A stretch of 64,000 bases of DNA from Photobacterium jeanii (GCF_001650345.1 NZ_LVHF01000017.1:457-64456), one strand, 5' to 3'; shown: positions 10,901 to 19,550, numbered from the stretch's first letter. The notes: a model not told the origin generated them from the letters alone. A program made the numbers and translations.

Positions 10901-12189
10901 TTACTTCTCGTGCGTCTGAAATGAGCATCATTGATGAATTCGGCCGTACTAAAGAGAACTACAAACTACCATACGGTTCGCACCTATCTAAAGGTGATGG
11001 CGATGCGGTAGCAGCTGGCGAAGTAGTCGCTAACTGGGACCCACACACAATGCCAATCATCACTGAGGTTGCGGGTCGCGTTAAGTTCGTTGATATGATC
11101 GATGGCGTAACTGTTTCTCGTCAAACTGATGAGCTAACAGGTCTGTCTATGATTACCCTACTAGACGCTGCTGAGCGTACTGGTGCAGGTAAAGACATGC
11201 GTCCAACCGTTAAACTAGTAGACGAGCAAGGTAACGATGTAATGATCGCCGGCACTGAAATGCCAGCACAATACTTCCTACCAGGTAAAGCTATCGTTCA
11301 ACTAGAAGACGGTGCAGAAGTTGGTATCGGTGATACGCTAGCACGTATTCCTCAAGCTTCTGGCGGTACTAAAGATATCACCGGTGGTCTACCACGAGTT
11401 GCTGACCTATTCGAAGCACGTAAACCGAAAGAGCCTGCAATTCTTGCAGAAATCACGGGTACCGTTTCGTTTGGTAAAGAAACTAAAGGTAAACGTCGCC
11501 TAATCATCACACCTGCTGAAGGTAACGCGTACGAAGAAATGATTCCGAAATGGCGTCAGTTGAACGTATTCGAAGGTGAGAAGGTTGAATGTGGTGATGT
11601 TATTGCCGATGGTCCAGAAACTCCGCACGATATTCTACGTCTACGTGGTGTACACGCAGTAGCAGAATACATCGTGAACGAAGTTCAGGAAGTTTACCGT
11701 CTACAAGGCGTTAAGATTAACGATAAGCACATCGAGACTATCGTTCGTCAGATGCTACGTAAGGTAACTATCTCAACTTCTGGTGACTCTGAGTTCCTAC
11801 CAGGTGAGCAAGTTGAATACTCTCGCGTAACGATTGCTAACCGTCAGCTAGAAGCTGAAGGCAAGCAACCTGCGACATACACACGTGACCTACTAGGTAT
11901 CACGAAAGCGTCGCTAGCGACTGAATCATTCATCTCTGCGGCATCGTTCCAGGAGACAACACGCGTTCTTACAGAAGCCGCTGTTTCTGGTAAGCGTGAT
12001 GAGCTACGTGGTCTGAAAGAAAACGTAATCGTTGGTCGTCTAATCCCAGCGGGTACCGGTTTCGCATACCACCAAGAGCGTCAACGCAGCCGTGATGCAG
12101 AACTTGAGCCAGTAGCGCCTCAAGTAGATCAAGAGCAAGCGACTCAAGATCTTGCAGCACTGCTTAACGCGGGTCTGAACGACGATTAA
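7975..12189 (+). CDS. rpoC: DNA-directed RNA polymerase subunit beta-prime
   Basis: This is the catalytic beta-prime subunit of RNA polymerase. It starts at GTG (7975), as in E. coli; AGGAG lies 6 nt upstream, and an overlapping ATG at 7973 runs straight into TGA. The 1404-residue product shows the N-terminal zinc ribbon ([20 protein letters not shown], about 70-89), the catalytic Mg loop [12 protein letters not shown] (about 458-469), the trigger loop region and the second zinc-binding cysteine cluster ([15 protein letters not shown], about 888-902). Family length is normal (E. coli 1407). A strong terminator follows, ending the superoperon. Confidence 0.99.
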   Translation: MKDLLKFLKAQHKTEEFDAIKIGLASPDMIRSWSFGEVKKPETINYRTFKPERDGLFCARIFGPVKDYECLCGKYKRLKHRGVICEKCGVEVTQTKVRRERMGHIELASPVAHIWFLKSLPSRIGLLMDMPLRDIERVLYFESYVVIEPGMTNLERSQLLSEEQYLDALEEWGDEFDAKMGAEAVKALLSNMDLNAEIENMREELEETNSETKRKKLTKRLKLVEAFLQSGNNPEWMILSVLPVLPPDLRPLVPLDGGRFATSDLNDLYRRVINRNNRLKRLLDLAAPDIIVRNEKRMLQESVDALLDNGRRGRAITGSNKRPLKSLADMIKGKQGRFRQNLLGKRVDYSGRSVITVGPYLRLHQCGLPKKMALELFKPFIYGKLETRGLATTIKAAKKMVEREEAVVWDILDEVIREHPVMLNRAPTLHRLGIQAFEPVLIEGKAIQLHPLVCAAYNADFDGDQMAVHVPLTLEAQLEARALMMSTNNILSPASGDPIIVPSQDVVLGLYYMTRDKINAKGEGMYLEGSAEAEKAYRTGSAELHARVKVRITEHRYDEQGNLVADTKLVDTTVGRAILWQIVPKGLSYDLVNTEALGKKQISKLLNTCYRELGMKDTVVFADQIMYTGFAYAALSGVSVGIDDMVVPDAKYTKIAEAEAEVAEIQEQFQSGLVTAGERYNKVIDIWATANEQVAKAMMDNLSFDTVVNRDGEEEQQKSFNSVYMMADSGARGSAAQIRQLAGMRGLMAKPDGSIIETPITANFREGLNVLQYFISTHGARKGLADTALKTANSGYLTRRLVDVAQDVVITADDCGTHAGITMMPLIEGGDVKEQLGDRVLGRVVAEDVIKPGTDEVLAPRNTLLDEKWCDILEANSVDQVKVRSVVTCENDFGCCKNCYGRDLARGHLVNTGEAVGVVAAQSIGEPGTQLTMRTFHIGGAASAAAAENSIQVKNTGSVKLQNAKFVTNNEGKLVITSRASEMSIIDEFGRTKENYKLPYGSHLSKGDGDAVAAGEVVANWDPHTMPIITEVAGRVKFVDMIDGVTVSRQTDELTGLSMITLLDAAERTGAGKDMRPTVKLVDEQGNDVMIAGTEMPAQYFLPGKAIVQLEDGAEVGIGDTLARIPQASGGTKDITGGLPRVADLFEARKPKEPAILAEITGTVSFGKETKGKRRLIITPAEGNAYEEMIPKWRQLNVFEGEKVECGDVIADGPETPHDILRLRGVHAVAEYIVNEVQEVYRLQGVKINDKHIETIVRQMLRKVTISTSGDSEFLPGEQVEYSRVTIANRQLEAEGKQPATYTRDLLGITKASLATESFISAASFQETTRVLTEAAVSGKRDELRGLKENVIVGRLIPAGTGFAYHQERQRSRDAELEPVAPQVDQEQATQDLAALLNAGLNDD

Positions 12190-12212
12190 TCATCGACGTC
12201 ATACTTGATATA

Positions 12213-12240
12213 AAAAAGGCATCCTTCGGGATGCCTTTTT
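12213..12240 (+). terminator. Intrinsic terminator after rpoC
   Basis: Stem AAAAAGGCATCC/GGATGCCTTTTT with a TTCG tetraloop and continuing T-run; 24 nt after the rpoC stop. It closes the rpl-rpo operon. Confidence 0.93.
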
Positions 12241-12435
12241 GTTTTCCGGCGTTTATCGGTTGTGCTTACGTCGCTGAGCCTGCGCTAGCTGAGTACATTG
12301 GCAGTGCGATCTTACTTTGCTTATTTCAGGCTTTAGCTGATGGCCTTGAGGCGTAAGATGTCTTTGAGGGCAAAAGTTGAGAGAAGAGTTCCACTCTATC
12401 GAGGTGGAAGTCACGTGCCACTAGGATGCAGCGTG

Positions 12436-12473
12436 AAAAAGTTATCGACGAAGCAGCTTGAACTGCTTCATCG
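12436..12473 (-). terminator. Probable terminator of rsd
   Basis: On the minus strand CGATGAAGCAG pairs with CTGCTTCGTCG (12446-12456 with 12463-12473, one G-U) and is followed, after ATAAC, by TTTTT (12436-12440). It sits 27 nt past the rsd stop. The rest of 12241-12499 holds no feature I can support. Confidence 0.6.
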
Positions 12474-12499
12474 TATTCATGAGGGAATACAGGCGGCGG

Positions 12500-12976
12500 T
12501 TAGGCGCCTGGAGGGCAGGCTAAGCTTTCGCTGATCAGCTCGATGAGTTGATCTTCTAAGGCGAAGCGTTGCTCCATTAATTGACCAATCACAGATAAAT
12601 CATCATCTAAGCTGTCTAACGCTTCGTTGTCGTCACAGTAGCGATCTGCAAAGTTGAGGAGTGGATCTGTGGTTTGTGTGATTTTGAGATACAGCTGAGA
12701 AATGTCTTCGGTTGGCGAGTAGCCAGTATCGTTCCAGCGTGCCATTACCATGTCGTAAATTTTGAAGTGGCCTGCCGAGATATAGTCGACGAGCTGCTGG
12801 GAGAAAAGCTGTAATTGTGATGATTCGGGGAGCTGATTATTGCTATTGTCGAAAGGTGGTAACCCGGCGAGCTTGCAATAGTCGATAAGAAGTTGCTGGC
12901 GCGACAGTAGCCAATGATCGATTACGTCACTGGTGCCACCCCATTGTTGTTGTACTTGTTCGAATTTACTCAACAT
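12500..12976 (-). CDS. rsd: Rsd/AlgQ family anti-sigma-70 regulator
   Basis: Rsd binds the housekeeping sigma factor in stationary phase and limits its access to core RNA polymerase. The product resembles E. coli Rsd along its length, including WLLSRQQLLIDYCKLAGL near the N-terminus, QQLVDYISAGHFKIYDMV in the middle (E. coli has a near-identical LVDYLSAGHFSIYE) and RFALEDQLIEL near the C-terminus. I chose the ATG at 12976, which has GAGGG 7 nt upstream and gives 158 residues, the E. coli length; upstream in-frame ATGs at 12982 and 13003 exist. The divergent neighbour nudC and rpoC nearby repeat the E. coli arrangement. A TTGACA at 13055-13060 on this strand could be a -35 box, but spacing to CATGAT is 19. 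Confidence 0.9.
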   Translation of the reverse strand: MLSKFEQVQQQWGGTSDVIDHWLLSRQQLLIDYCKLAGLPPFDNSNNQLPESSQLQLFSQQLVDYISAGHFKIYDMVMARWNDTGYSPTEDISQLYLKITQTTDPLLNFADRYCDDNEALDSLDDDLSVIGQLMEQRFALEDQLIELISESLACPPGA

Positions 12977-13245
12977 GACCATGCCCTCATGATCTAGCCG
13001 CAAATCATACCCAAGTCTGTGGTAACTGAATCATGCTTTCATTGTGCTCGAGGCTGTCAATGTAACAGCAATACAGAGGCATCCTGCCTATTAGGTGATA
13101 CCGAATGACTGTTAGCAGACAGCATCACAGACCCAAGTATTACGCGGTACTATTACTACGAAACTCTTAATAAAGAGAACCTTGTAAGCGGATTCATATT
13201 CCGTTATCAAGTTTAGATTGCCAGTAAAAACGATACCCTGCAAGG

Positions 13246-14040
13246 ATGGATGTAACATTGATGTTAAATAAACAAGAAATTGCCTATTGGTGTGTAGTTA
13301 AAAATCGCAAACTCTACCTTGAAGATGGCGATCTTCCGCTAACCTCAGCTGAAGCTTTAGGTTTTTGTTGTGAAGGGGCTCGCCAAATTGGTGAGTTTGA
13401 CGGATATCCGGTTTATTGGCTGGAAGCGTCTGAACAATTGGATGAAGTCCGCTTCTTTACTCAGCGTGATTTATTGATGATTGCCCCGGCGTTATTTGAT
13501 TTAGCAGGTAAAGCCTGCCAGCTATCGCACATGGTGGCGACACAACAGTATTGTTCTTCGTGTGGTGATGTTTGCGCCCTTGCCGAGCAAGAAGTGGCAA
13601 TGCACTGTCAGGGCTGTGGTGTGCGGCATTATCCGCGAGTGTCGCCGTGTGTGATTGTGGCGGTACGTCGTGATGAACACTTACTTTTGGCTCAGCATCC
13701 ACGTCATAAAACAGGGCTGTACACAGTGATTGCCGGCTTTGTTGAAGCGGGTGAAACCCTAGAGCAATGCGTCGCTCGCGAGGTTAAAGAAGAAACTGGA
13801 ATTGAAGTGAAAAATATTCGCTATATCGCCAGTCAGCCGTGGGCATTTCCGTCAAACTTGATGATGGGCTTTCTTGCCGATTATCAGAGTGGGGAATTGA
13901 AGCCAGATTATACTGAATTGAGCGATGCGATATGGGCGGGTGTCGACTCGTTACCTAAGCTGGCACCGAAAGGAACCATTGCACGTCATCTGATTGAATT
14001 ATCATTAGATTTAATGACTAAGGCGGTAGAGAAGCCATAA
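13246..14040 (+). CDS. nudC: NAD(+) diphosphatase / RNA NAD-decapping Nudix hydrolase NudC
   Basis: NudC hydrolyses NAD(H) to NMN and AMP and removes NAD caps from bacterial RNA. The zinc ribbon cysteines are C103, C106, C121 and C124. The Nudix box runs from G164 to I186 (GFVEAGETLEQ, then REVKEETGI), and the family-specific SQPWAFP motif at residues 196-202 separates NudC from other Nudix enzymes. Length 264 is near the E. coli 257. The ATG at 13246 directly follows AAGG, which is too close for good initiation; an alternative ATG at 13261 (MLNKQEIAYW) is possible. It lies between rsd and hemE as in enterobacteria. Confidence 0.96.
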   Translation: MDVTLMLNKQEIAYWCVVKNRKLYLEDGDLPLTSAEALGFCCEGARQIGEFDGYPVYWLEASEQLDEVRFFTQRDLLMIAPALFDLAGKACQLSHMVATQQYCSSCGDVCALAEQEVAMHCQGCGVRHYPRVSPCVIVAVRRDEHLLLAQHPRHKTGLYTVIAGFVEAGETLEQCVAREVKEETGIEVKNIRYIASQPWAFPSNLMMGFLADYQSGELKPDYTELSDAIWAGVDSLPKLAPKGTIARHLIELSLDLMTKAVEKP

Positions 14041-14061
14041 AAAAACCCTCCGGAGGGAGGG
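14039..14061 (-). terminator. Minus-strand intrinsic terminator overlapping the nudC stop, no minus-strand gene upstream
   Basis: Read on the minus strand, CCCTCC pairs with GGAGGG (loop CTCC, 14046-14061) and is followed by seven T (14039-14045). On the plus strand the hairpin has no T tail. No minus-strand protein gene precedes it, so it may end an antisense or small RNA from the nudC-hemE gap. Confidence 0.55.
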
Positions 14062-14262
14062 AGCAAGGTGTGATAATTACTCTTTTATGAGCAAGTCGTT
14101 GTTATTATCTGATAAGAGCATGGTTGTATCATGCAATGGTGAGTGGCGACAAATAGAGTAATCAGAATGTTGCAACAAACATGATCTGCTTAACAAATGC
14201 CCTCTTTTGTTGCTGTGGGGGAGTGATACAATACCCCGCAGAATTTACCCACGGAGTTTCAA

Positions 14263-15330
14263 ATGAGCGAATTAAAGAATGACCGTTACCTACGTGCGTT
14301 GCTGAAGCAACCGGTCGATTGCACCCCGGTGTGGATGATGCGTCAAGCTGGCCGTTACCTGCCAGAGTACCGTGCGACACGTAGCGTTGCTGGTGATTTT
14401 ATGTCGCTATGTAAGAATGCAGAGTTGGCAAGTGAAGTGACACTTCAGCCACTGCGCCGTTTTCCACTGGATGCTGCGATCCTGTTTTCTGACATTCTGA
14501 CGATCCCTGATGCAATGGGTCTTGGTCTGTACTTCGAAGCGGGTGAAGGCCCTAAATTTGAGCGCCCAATTACCTGTAAAGCCGACGTAGAAAAGATTGG
14601 CCTACCTGATCCTGAAGGCGAACTGCAATACGTTATGAACGCAGTGCGTCAAATCCGTAAAGATCTACAAGGTGAAGTACCGCTGATCGGTTTCTCGGGT
14701 AGCCCGTGGACATTGGCAACTTACATGGTTGAAGGTGGCAGCTCGAAAGCGTTCACTAAGATCAAGAAGATGATGTACGCAGAGCCACAAACCCTGCACC
14801 TATTGCTAGATAAACTGGCTGATAGCGTGATTGAATACTTGAATGCGCAAATCAAAGCGGGTGCGCAGTCTGTGATGGTATTTGATACTTGGGGCGGGGT
14901 ACTGACACCACGTGATTACAATGAGTTCTCACTACGCTACATGCACAAGATCGTTGATGGTCTGATCCGTGAAAACGAAGGTCGTCGCGTACCTGTGACC
15001 CTATTTACCAAAAATGGTGGTATGTGGTTGGAGCAAATCGCAGCAACGGGCTGTGATGCTGTGGGTCTTGATTGGACGATTAATATTGCAGACGCGAAGA
15101 AGCGCGTTGGCGATAAAGTTGCGCTGCAAGGCAATATGGATCCATCAATGCTTTATGCCCAACCTGAGCGTATTCGTCAAGAAGTGGCAACGATCCTTGA
15201 AGGTTACGGTGACGAAGGTACAGGTCACGTGTTTAACCTAGGTCATGGTATCCACCTAGACGTGCCGCCAGAAAACGCAGGTGTGTTTGTTGATGCGGTT
15301 CACGAGCTATCTAAGCCGTACCACAAATAA
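14263..15330 (+). CDS. hemE: Uroporphyrinogen decarboxylase
   Basis: HemE removes the four acetate carboxyls of uroporphyrinogen III to give coproporphyrinogen III in heme synthesis. The 355-residue product has the two family signatures: [16 protein letters not shown] (about residues 21-36, with the substrate-binding Arg pair) and [16 protein letters not shown] (about 144-159). The catalytic-site Asp lies in [12 protein letters not shown], and the C-terminal His region is [21 protein letters not shown] lies before the ATG, and a TACAAT box at 14228-14233 is a possible -10. It follows nudC, as in enterobacteria. Confidence 0.98.
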   Translation: MSELKNDRYLRALLKQPVDCTPVWMMRQAGRYLPEYRATRSVAGDFMSLCKNAELASEVTLQPLRRFPLDAAILFSDILTIPDAMGLGLYFEAGEGPKFERPITCKADVEKIGLPDPEGELQYVMNAVRQIRKDLQGEVPLIGFSGSPWTLATYMVEGGSSKAFTKIKKMMYAEPQTLHLLLDKLADSVIEYLNAQIKAGAQSVMVFDTWGGVLTPRDYNEFSLRYMHKIVDGLIRENEGRRVPVTLFTKNGGMWLEQIAATGCDAVGLDWTINIADAKKRVGDKVALQGNMDPSMLYAQPERIRQEVATILEGYGDEGTGHVFNLGHGIHLDVPPENAGVFVDAVHELSKPYHK

Positions 15331-15378
15331 TACGCCAACACTTTACTGCTGAGCTCAATAGCAGTATCGAAAGTGAAT

Positions 15379-15416
15379 AAGCCCATGCCGTATCTCCGGC
15401 ATGGGCTTTTTGTTTT
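15379..15416 (+). terminator. Intrinsic terminator after hemE
   Basis: Twelve-bp stem AAGCCCATGCCG/CGGCATGGGCTT (15379-15390 with 15397-15408), loop TATCTC, then TTTTGTTTTT. The upstream A-run also lets it act on the converging minus-strand gene. Confidence 0.92.
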
Positions 15417-15440
15417 TGGGCGCTGATGATGTCGCGGTTG

Positions 15441-16043
15441 TTATTGTGCTGTCTTAGCGGCTATGCCGAGATGCTGGTGGACATGGTCACGAATGTAAGG
15501 CACCACTTGCGCTTCAAACCACGGGTTCTTTTTGAGCCACAGGGTATTACGTGGCGATGGGTGAGGCAGCGGCAAATATTGCGGTGCCCAAGTTTGCCAT
15601 TGCTTGACGGTCTCAGTCAGAGTTTTGGGTTTATTGCTCAGGTAATACTGTTGGGCGTATTGCCCGATTAATAAGGTCATCCCGACATTAGGCAGCTGCG
15701 GAATTACTCGCGGGTGCCAGTGGGGCGCGCACTCAGGGCGTGGTGGTAAATCGCCTGATTTTCCTTTGCCCGGATAGCACAAGCCCATAGGGACAATGGC
15801 TATGTGTTTCGGATCGTAGAACAGCTCAGGTGGTAAATCGAGCCATTGCCTCAGGCGTTGGCCACTGGTGTCATTCCATGGAATGCCTGTTTCATGAACC
15901 TTAGTGCCCGGTGCTTGGCCGATGATCAACAGTTTTGCCTCGGGGTGTGCTTGAATGACCGGACGGGGAGCATGAGGGAGATGATCTTGGCAGATCGTGC
16001 ACGCACGTACACGATCCAATAAGTGACAGAATTGTTGCGACAC
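15441..16043 (-). CDS. Uracil-DNA glycosylase superfamily protein
   Basis: The 200-residue product has the two active-site blocks of the UDG superfamily: motif 1 LLIIGQAPGTKVHETGIPWND (about residues 34-54, the water-activating loop) and motif 2 HPSPRN (about 161-166). N-terminal CTICQD could belong to an iron-sulfur or zinc site, but only two close cysteines (C15, C18) are seen. C88 and C104 lie further on, and the set does not clearly match a family-4 cluster. The substrate is therefore not assignable beyond uracil or damaged-base excision. Start is GTG at 16043, 3 nt after the stop of the upstream dehydrogenase gene, so the two are probably co-transcribed. Confidence 0.8.
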   Translation of the reverse strand: MSQQFCHLLDRVRACTICQDHLPHAPRPVIQAHPEAKLLIIGQAPGTKVHETGIPWNDTSGQRLRQWLDLPPELFYDPKHIAIVPMGLCYPGKGKSGDLPPRPECAPHWHPRVIPQLPNVGMTLLIGQYAQQYYLSNKPKTLTETVKQWQTWAPQYLPLPHPSPRNTLWLKKNPWFEAQVVPYIRDHVHQHLGIAAKTAQ

Positions 16044-16046
16044 AGA

Positions 16047-16958
16047 TTAATAGCCTTGTTCGAAATCTACTACATAGTCTAGTGGTTGTTGCTGGTGGAA
16101 GCGACGGTAGTTGTGGCTAAAAATGGTCATCACTTGCTCGGGGAAGCTTTCGGCAGCAATGTGTGGCGTGATGGTGATGTGCTCATTTTCCCAAAACGGG
16201 TGCTCTGCAGGCAATGGCTCTTGTTTAAAGACATCTAAGTAAGCATGAGCAATATGACCACTATCAATCGCTGTGAGTAACCCTTGCTCACACACGGCGT
16301 TACCGCGGCCAACATTAAACAGTAACGCCCCTTGGCAGTGGCTAAGGCTGGTGGCATTGAGGATATCGTCGGTCGCTGTTGTGGCTGGTAAGGTAGAAAC
16401 AACCACATCGGCTTGGGCTAGAGCTTGTTCGAGCTCTTGATCGCGGTAGCACCGATGAAAGGCGGGATCGGGCATTTGGCCGTGACGGTTAACGCCAACG
16501 ACTTTAAAGCCCAGAGCACGGCAACTACGCGCCAGATGACTGCCGATGGAGCCTGTGCCTAAAATCACCATGGTGAGCTTGCTGAGGGCGCGATACGGCT
16601 GCGGTTGCCATTGTTTGGCTTGATTCAGCTGTTGGTAATGGCTGATGTGACGAAAACGATCGATCACAAAGCCCAGTACATACTCACTGATCAACTGACC
16701 AAAGTAGCCACGCACATTGGTTAGCTGGTAATCCCGACGTTGCTGCTCGGTGGTGAGGGCATCAACGCCTGCAAAGGTCGACTGTAGCCATTGTAGCTGT
16801 GGGTAGCAATCCAATTGATCGGCAATCCGTGGTGGATCGGCCAAGATAATATTGGCGTGGTGCGGATCGTCGGTAACCTCTAAATCTGGCAAGGCGGCTT
16901 GGGCAAGCAGCTCGCGGTAAACCTTATGTTGGCGAGAAACGATCAGTACCTTGTTCAT
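16047..16958 (-). CDS. D-2-hydroxyacid dehydrogenase (GhrA-like, NAD(P)-dependent)
   Basis: This is a D-isomer-specific 2-hydroxyacid dehydrogenase, predicted to reduce small 2-keto acids such as glyoxylate or hydroxypyruvate with NAD(P)H. The Rossmann motif GTGSIGSHLA is at about residues 134-143. The catalytic triad is recognisable as Arg in NVGRGNAV, Glu in FKQEPLP and His in TPHIAAES. Length 303 fits the short GhrA-type branch. It starts with ATG after AAAGGAAAGCGCA and is followed at 3 nt by the UDG-family gene. Exact substrate cannot be read from sequence. Confidence 0.85.
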   Translation of the reverse strand: MNKVLIVSRQHKVYRELLAQAALPDLEVTDDPHHANIILADPPRIADQLDCYPQLQWLQSTFAGVDALTTEQQRRDYQLTNVRGYFGQLISEYVLGFVIDRFRHISHYQQLNQAKQWQPQPYRALSKLTMVILGTGSIGSHLARSCRALGFKVVGVNRHGQMPDPAFHRCYRDQELEQALAQADVVVSTLPATTATDDILNATSLSHCQGALLFNVGRGNAVCEQGLLTAIDSGHIAHAYLDVFKQEPLPAEHPFWENEHITITPHIAAESFPEQVMTIFSHNYRRFHQQQPLDYVVDFEQGY

Positions 16959-17077
16959 TGCGCTTTCCTTTTGCGTTGATCAAATGGGTGGATCAGAGGA
17001 TCTTAGCATCGCGATTATTTGTTCGGCTTTCTATTATCAAGTAGAATCGACGGCAAATGACTACTGCAGATTATCCC

Positions 17078-17665
17078 ATGCTAAAAAATCCCGTTCAGCT
17101 TCGTTTAGAGAAATTAGAGCCGTGGCAACACCTTACTTTTATGGTGTCCTTATGTGAACGCATGTACCCAAATTATGTGCTGTTCTGTGAAGAAACCGAA
17201 TTTGCCAATGCACAAACTTACCGTGTGATCCTAGACAGTATCTGGGAAGTGCTAACAGTGAAAACGGCAAAGGTGAACTTTGAAAAGCAGTTGGAAAAAC
17301 TGGAAGAGTTAGTACCTAGTGCGGAAGATTTTGATCTTTACGCGGTTAACCCTGCGATTGATGCTTGTGTGGCGTTAGCGGATCTACTGCACGCGATGTT
17401 AGATCGCGACTTAATGCTGGAAACCATCACTAAGCTGAGTTCGTTGTCAGCAGAAACGGTGGCGGATTTGGAAACGGCACGCTCTGGTGTTGAAGTGAAT
17501 AACGACAACCAAAAAGAAAATGAAGCAGTATGTGAAGAGTGGGATGTGCAATGGGCCATCTTCCGTGCGCTAAAAGAAGCCGAGAAGCGTGATATCGAAT
17601 TGATCCGCAGTCTACGTGACGAATTGCGCTCAGAGCCTGTGAGCAACATTGGCATCGCGCTATAA
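17078..17665 (+). CDS. yjaG: YjaG family protein (DUF416)
   Basis: This is a conserved gammaproteobacterial cytosolic protein of unknown function. It matches E. coli YjaG over the whole length, with shared blocks LCERMYPNY, AKVNFEKQLEK, SAEDFDLYAVNPAIDACVAL and EEWDVQWAIF. I chose the ATG at 17078 (MLKNPVQLRLEKLEPWQH) because the E. coli protein begins at the same residue and the length becomes 195 against 196. An ATG at 17057 would add seven residues. Neither start has a clear Shine-Dalgarno sequence. In E. coli it sits between nfi and hupA; here brnQ and a CNNM gene have come between it and hupA. Confidence 0.93.
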   Translation: MLKNPVQLRLEKLEPWQHLTFMVSLCERMYPNYVLFCEETEFANAQTYRVILDSIWEVLTVKTAKVNFEKQLEKLEELVPSAEDFDLYAVNPAIDACVALADLLHAMLDRDLMLETITKLSSLSAETVADLETARSGVEVNNDNQKENEAVCEEWDVQWAIFRALKEAEKRDIELIRSLRDELRSEPVSNIGIAL

Positions 17666-17699
17666 GTTAACCGCCTCAAGATTAATGCGTTAATGATAG

Positions 17700-17725
17700 A
17701 AAAGGAGCCGTTTGGCTCCTTTTTT
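17700..17725 (+). terminator. Intrinsic terminator after yjaG
   Basis: AAAAGGAGCC/GGCTCCTTTTT, GTTT loop (17700-17709 with 17714-17723), followed by further T. Confidence 0.92.
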
Positions 17726-17881
17726 GTACGTATCGTTTGTGGTTTATACCTCAAAAAGGTGCGACTTTGTGTTTGTTATTCAGGTGTTAAGTTTTTCATT
17801 CTGAATGTTGAGTTAAAAACCAGTGATATATGCTGATTTATGGTTGCGGTGTAATCCAATGCACTTATTTTATTTTGGGGG

Positions 17882-17910
17882 TTGTTTGTCTGTCGTGGGG
17901 CGTTTATAAC
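17882..17910 (+). promoter_or_regulatory. Candidate sigma-70 promoter for the brnQ leader
   Basis: TTGTTT (17882-17887) and TATAAC (17905-17910) are 17 nt apart. Transcription would start near 17917 and give a leader of about 300 nt before brnQ, containing the leucine-rich leader frame. The rest of 17726-17881 shows nothing I can name. Confidence 0.5.
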
Positions 17911-17982
17911 ATTAGTCGTTAAACGAAAGGGGCACGTTTCCTTTTGTGAGTCTATTTATACCTGTCGAGTTAAGGAGCCAAT

Positions 17983-18072
17983 GTGAATACAGTTATGCGT
18001 ATATCTCGCTCTGCTATCGCTTTCGCGAACGCTGGTCTGCTCCTCCTCTCTCTGAACCTGATTCGGAGCTGA
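17983..18072 (+). CDS. Predicted leucine-rich leader peptide upstream of brnQ
   Basis: A 29-codon frame begins at GTG (17983), with a near-perfect ribosome site TAAGGAG ending 5 nt upstream, and stops at TGA (18070-18072). Near its end it reads AGLLLLSLNLIRS: six leucine codons within eight (CTG CTC CTC CTC TCT CTG AAC CTG, 18037-18060), followed by an isoleucine codon. This is the design of amino-acid-sensing leader peptides such as that of leuABCD, which also has four consecutive Leu codons. Its stop lies inside the first arm of the switchable RNA structure at 18066-18160, and the downstream gene is a leucine/isoleucine/valine carrier. The peptide itself probably has no other function. A GTG start and the lack of a homologue I can recall are the main uncertainties. 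Confidence 0.65.
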   Translation: MNTVMRISRSAIAFANAGLLLLSLNLIRS

Positions 18073-18160
18073 CGGGCTATATCTATCTTTCTGTCAGCTT
18101 GAGTAAAGTTGGCAGCCGCAATATCTACAAAAACCTTGCCTCACTTTCCTCCAAGCTGAC
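18066..18160 (+). promoter_or_regulatory. Mutually exclusive hairpins: putative attenuator/translational switch of brnQ
   Basis: Arm 2 (CTGTCAGCTTG, 18091-18101) can pair with arm 1 (AGCTGACGG, 18067-18075; 9 bp, one G-U). It can instead pair with arm 3 (CAAGCTGAC, 18152-18160; 9 bp, extended by AG/CT and AAAG/CTTT). A ribosome at the leader stop would cover arm 1 and favour 2:3; a ribosome stalled on the leucine codons would leave arm 1 free and favour 1:2. No T-run follows 2:3, so it is not a plain intrinsic terminator. TCCTC at 18147-18151, inside the 2:3 stem, is complementary to the brnQ ribosome site GAGGA (18204-18208), so translational control is possible. Confidence 0.55.
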
Positions 18161-18213
18161 TTACGTAACGCAATGCAACACAACATCGCATCGTAAACAT
18201 GCCGAGGACTACT

Positions 18214-19518
18214 ATGTTAAGTGCACGCAACATCGCCGCTTTAGGCTTTATGACATTCGCCATGTATTTAGGCGCCGGAAACTTAATCTTCCCTCCCTTC
18301 TTGGGTTACCAAGCGGGCGACAACTTCCTGAGTGGCATGGTTGGCTTTTTGCTAACGGGTGTCGGTCTACCTGCATTGGCGCTAGTGATGGTGGCTTTGG
18401 TGAATGGTTCTGATAACTTAACAGCCGCACTGCCTCGTAAGTTAGCTACCAGCTTTTGGGTGATGGTGTTCATTGTTATTGGTCCTGCCTTCATCATCCC
18501 ACGTGCTATTACTGTTGCTTACCAGTTTACTTTTGCGCCTTTTGTTGGTGATAGCGTTCTGCCTCTGTTCTCGGCAGCATTTTGTTTTGCGGCGATCTTA
18601 TTTTCGCTATACCCAGGTAAGCTGGTGGACACGTTAGGTAAGTGGTTAACACCTGTGTTGATCATCATGCTATCGACTCTGGCTATTTTTGCGGTGGTTT
18701 ACCCAAGCGGTGATGTGATGACCACGGCTGCGGCTTATAAAGATAACGCGCTAGCGGAAGGTTTGACTCAAGGCTACATGACCATGGATGCGTTAGGCTC
18801 GATTGGTTTTGGCTGGGTGATTTTCCGTGCAATCCAAGGTATGGGCGTGAAAGAGCCAAAGGCTGTGGCAAAGTACACCTTCTACGCAGCGGCAATGTAC
18901 GCAGTGGCGATGGCGTTGGTATACATTGCATTGGCTTACATCGGTAGCACCAGTGCGGATTTGGGTTCTGAGTTTACCAATGGCGGTGAAATTCTAACGG
19001 CATTCACCACTTTACACTTTGGTGTTTACGGCACGGTATTGTTGGGCTCTGTGATGGTATTGGCATGTTTGACTACCGCGATTGGTGTGACAACCGCCGG
19101 CAGTGAGTTCTACAGCCGCACGTTTACACCGGTATCGTACAAAGCAAGTGTATGGGCAACCATGATTTTGTCTGGTTTGGTTGCGAATGTGGGCTTGGAT
19201 CAGCTATTGGCAATCACTTTACCGGTAGTGGTGGCGTTGCACCCGATTGCGATTGTGCTGTTGTTTGTCGCGCCGTTACGTAAGCGTTTAACGCAAGGTG
19301 CGGTGTTGATGACAGTGGCAACAGCGGCTGCCTTTGGTGGGTTGGATGCGCTGCATATCTTAGGTAAGACACCAGCGGCATTGGAAAGCTTCTGTGACCA
19401 AGTGTTACCACTGTACGGCTTCTACGCGAGTTGGATTGTACCAGCGGTAATGGCATTAGTGGTTGGCTTGATGTATTCCGCTCCGAAGGTGAAAGCGCAA
19501 CAGGCAGCATTGGCGTAA
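18214..19518 (+). CDS. brnQ: Branched-chain amino acid transporter BrnQ (LIVCS family)
   Basis: This is a cation-coupled inner-membrane carrier for leucine, isoleucine and valine. The product has about twelve hydrophobic segments and the family's N-terminal block GFMTFAMYLGAGNLIFPPFLGYQAG, here split by the membrane core. The internal block SIGFGWVIFRAIQGMGVKEPK is also typical. I chose ATG 18214 (MLSARNIAALG, 434 residues) because GAGGA sits 5 nt upstream; 18199 would add five residues. It has its own long leader with a leucine-rich leader frame and ends in a strong terminator, so it is a single-gene unit between yjaG and a CNNM gene. Confidence 0.95.
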   Translation: MLSARNIAALGFMTFAMYLGAGNLIFPPFLGYQAGDNFLSGMVGFLLTGVGLPALALVMVALVNGSDNLTAALPRKLATSFWVMVFIVIGPAFIIPRAITVAYQFTFAPFVGDSVLPLFSAAFCFAAILFSLYPGKLVDTLGKWLTPVLIIMLSTLAIFAVVYPSGDVMTTAAAYKDNALAEGLTQGYMTMDALGSIGFGWVIFRAIQGMGVKEPKAVAKYTFYAAAMYAVAMALVYIALAYIGSTSADLGSEFTNGGEILTAFTTLHFGVYGTVLLGSVMVLACLTTAIGVTTAGSEFYSRTFTPVSYKASVWATMILSGLVANVGLDQLLAITLPVVVALHPIAIVLLFVAPLRKRLTQGAVLMTVATAAAFGGLDALHILGKTPAALESFCDQVLPLYGFYASWIVPAVMALVVGLMYSAPKVKAQQAALA

Positions 19519-19550
19519 AGCACTTGGTAGCGAAGATATCGTGTAAAAAT

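Noticed and set aside
12340..12534. Plus-strand 58-64-codon open frame with a GAGG before ATG 12358
   Set aside because: It runs through the probable minus-strand terminator of rsd and overlaps the rsd coding end; no family match and composition explained by the hairpin.
14162..14380. 72-residue minus-strand frame over the hemE start
   Set aside because: No ribosome site, overlaps hemE coding region in antisense, no recognisable features.
17946..18413. 155-codon plus-strand frame across the brnQ leader and 5' end
   Set aside because: It overlaps brnQ by 200 nt in another frame, has no ribosome site and no hydrophobic or domain pattern; the shorter GTG-started leader frame fits better.
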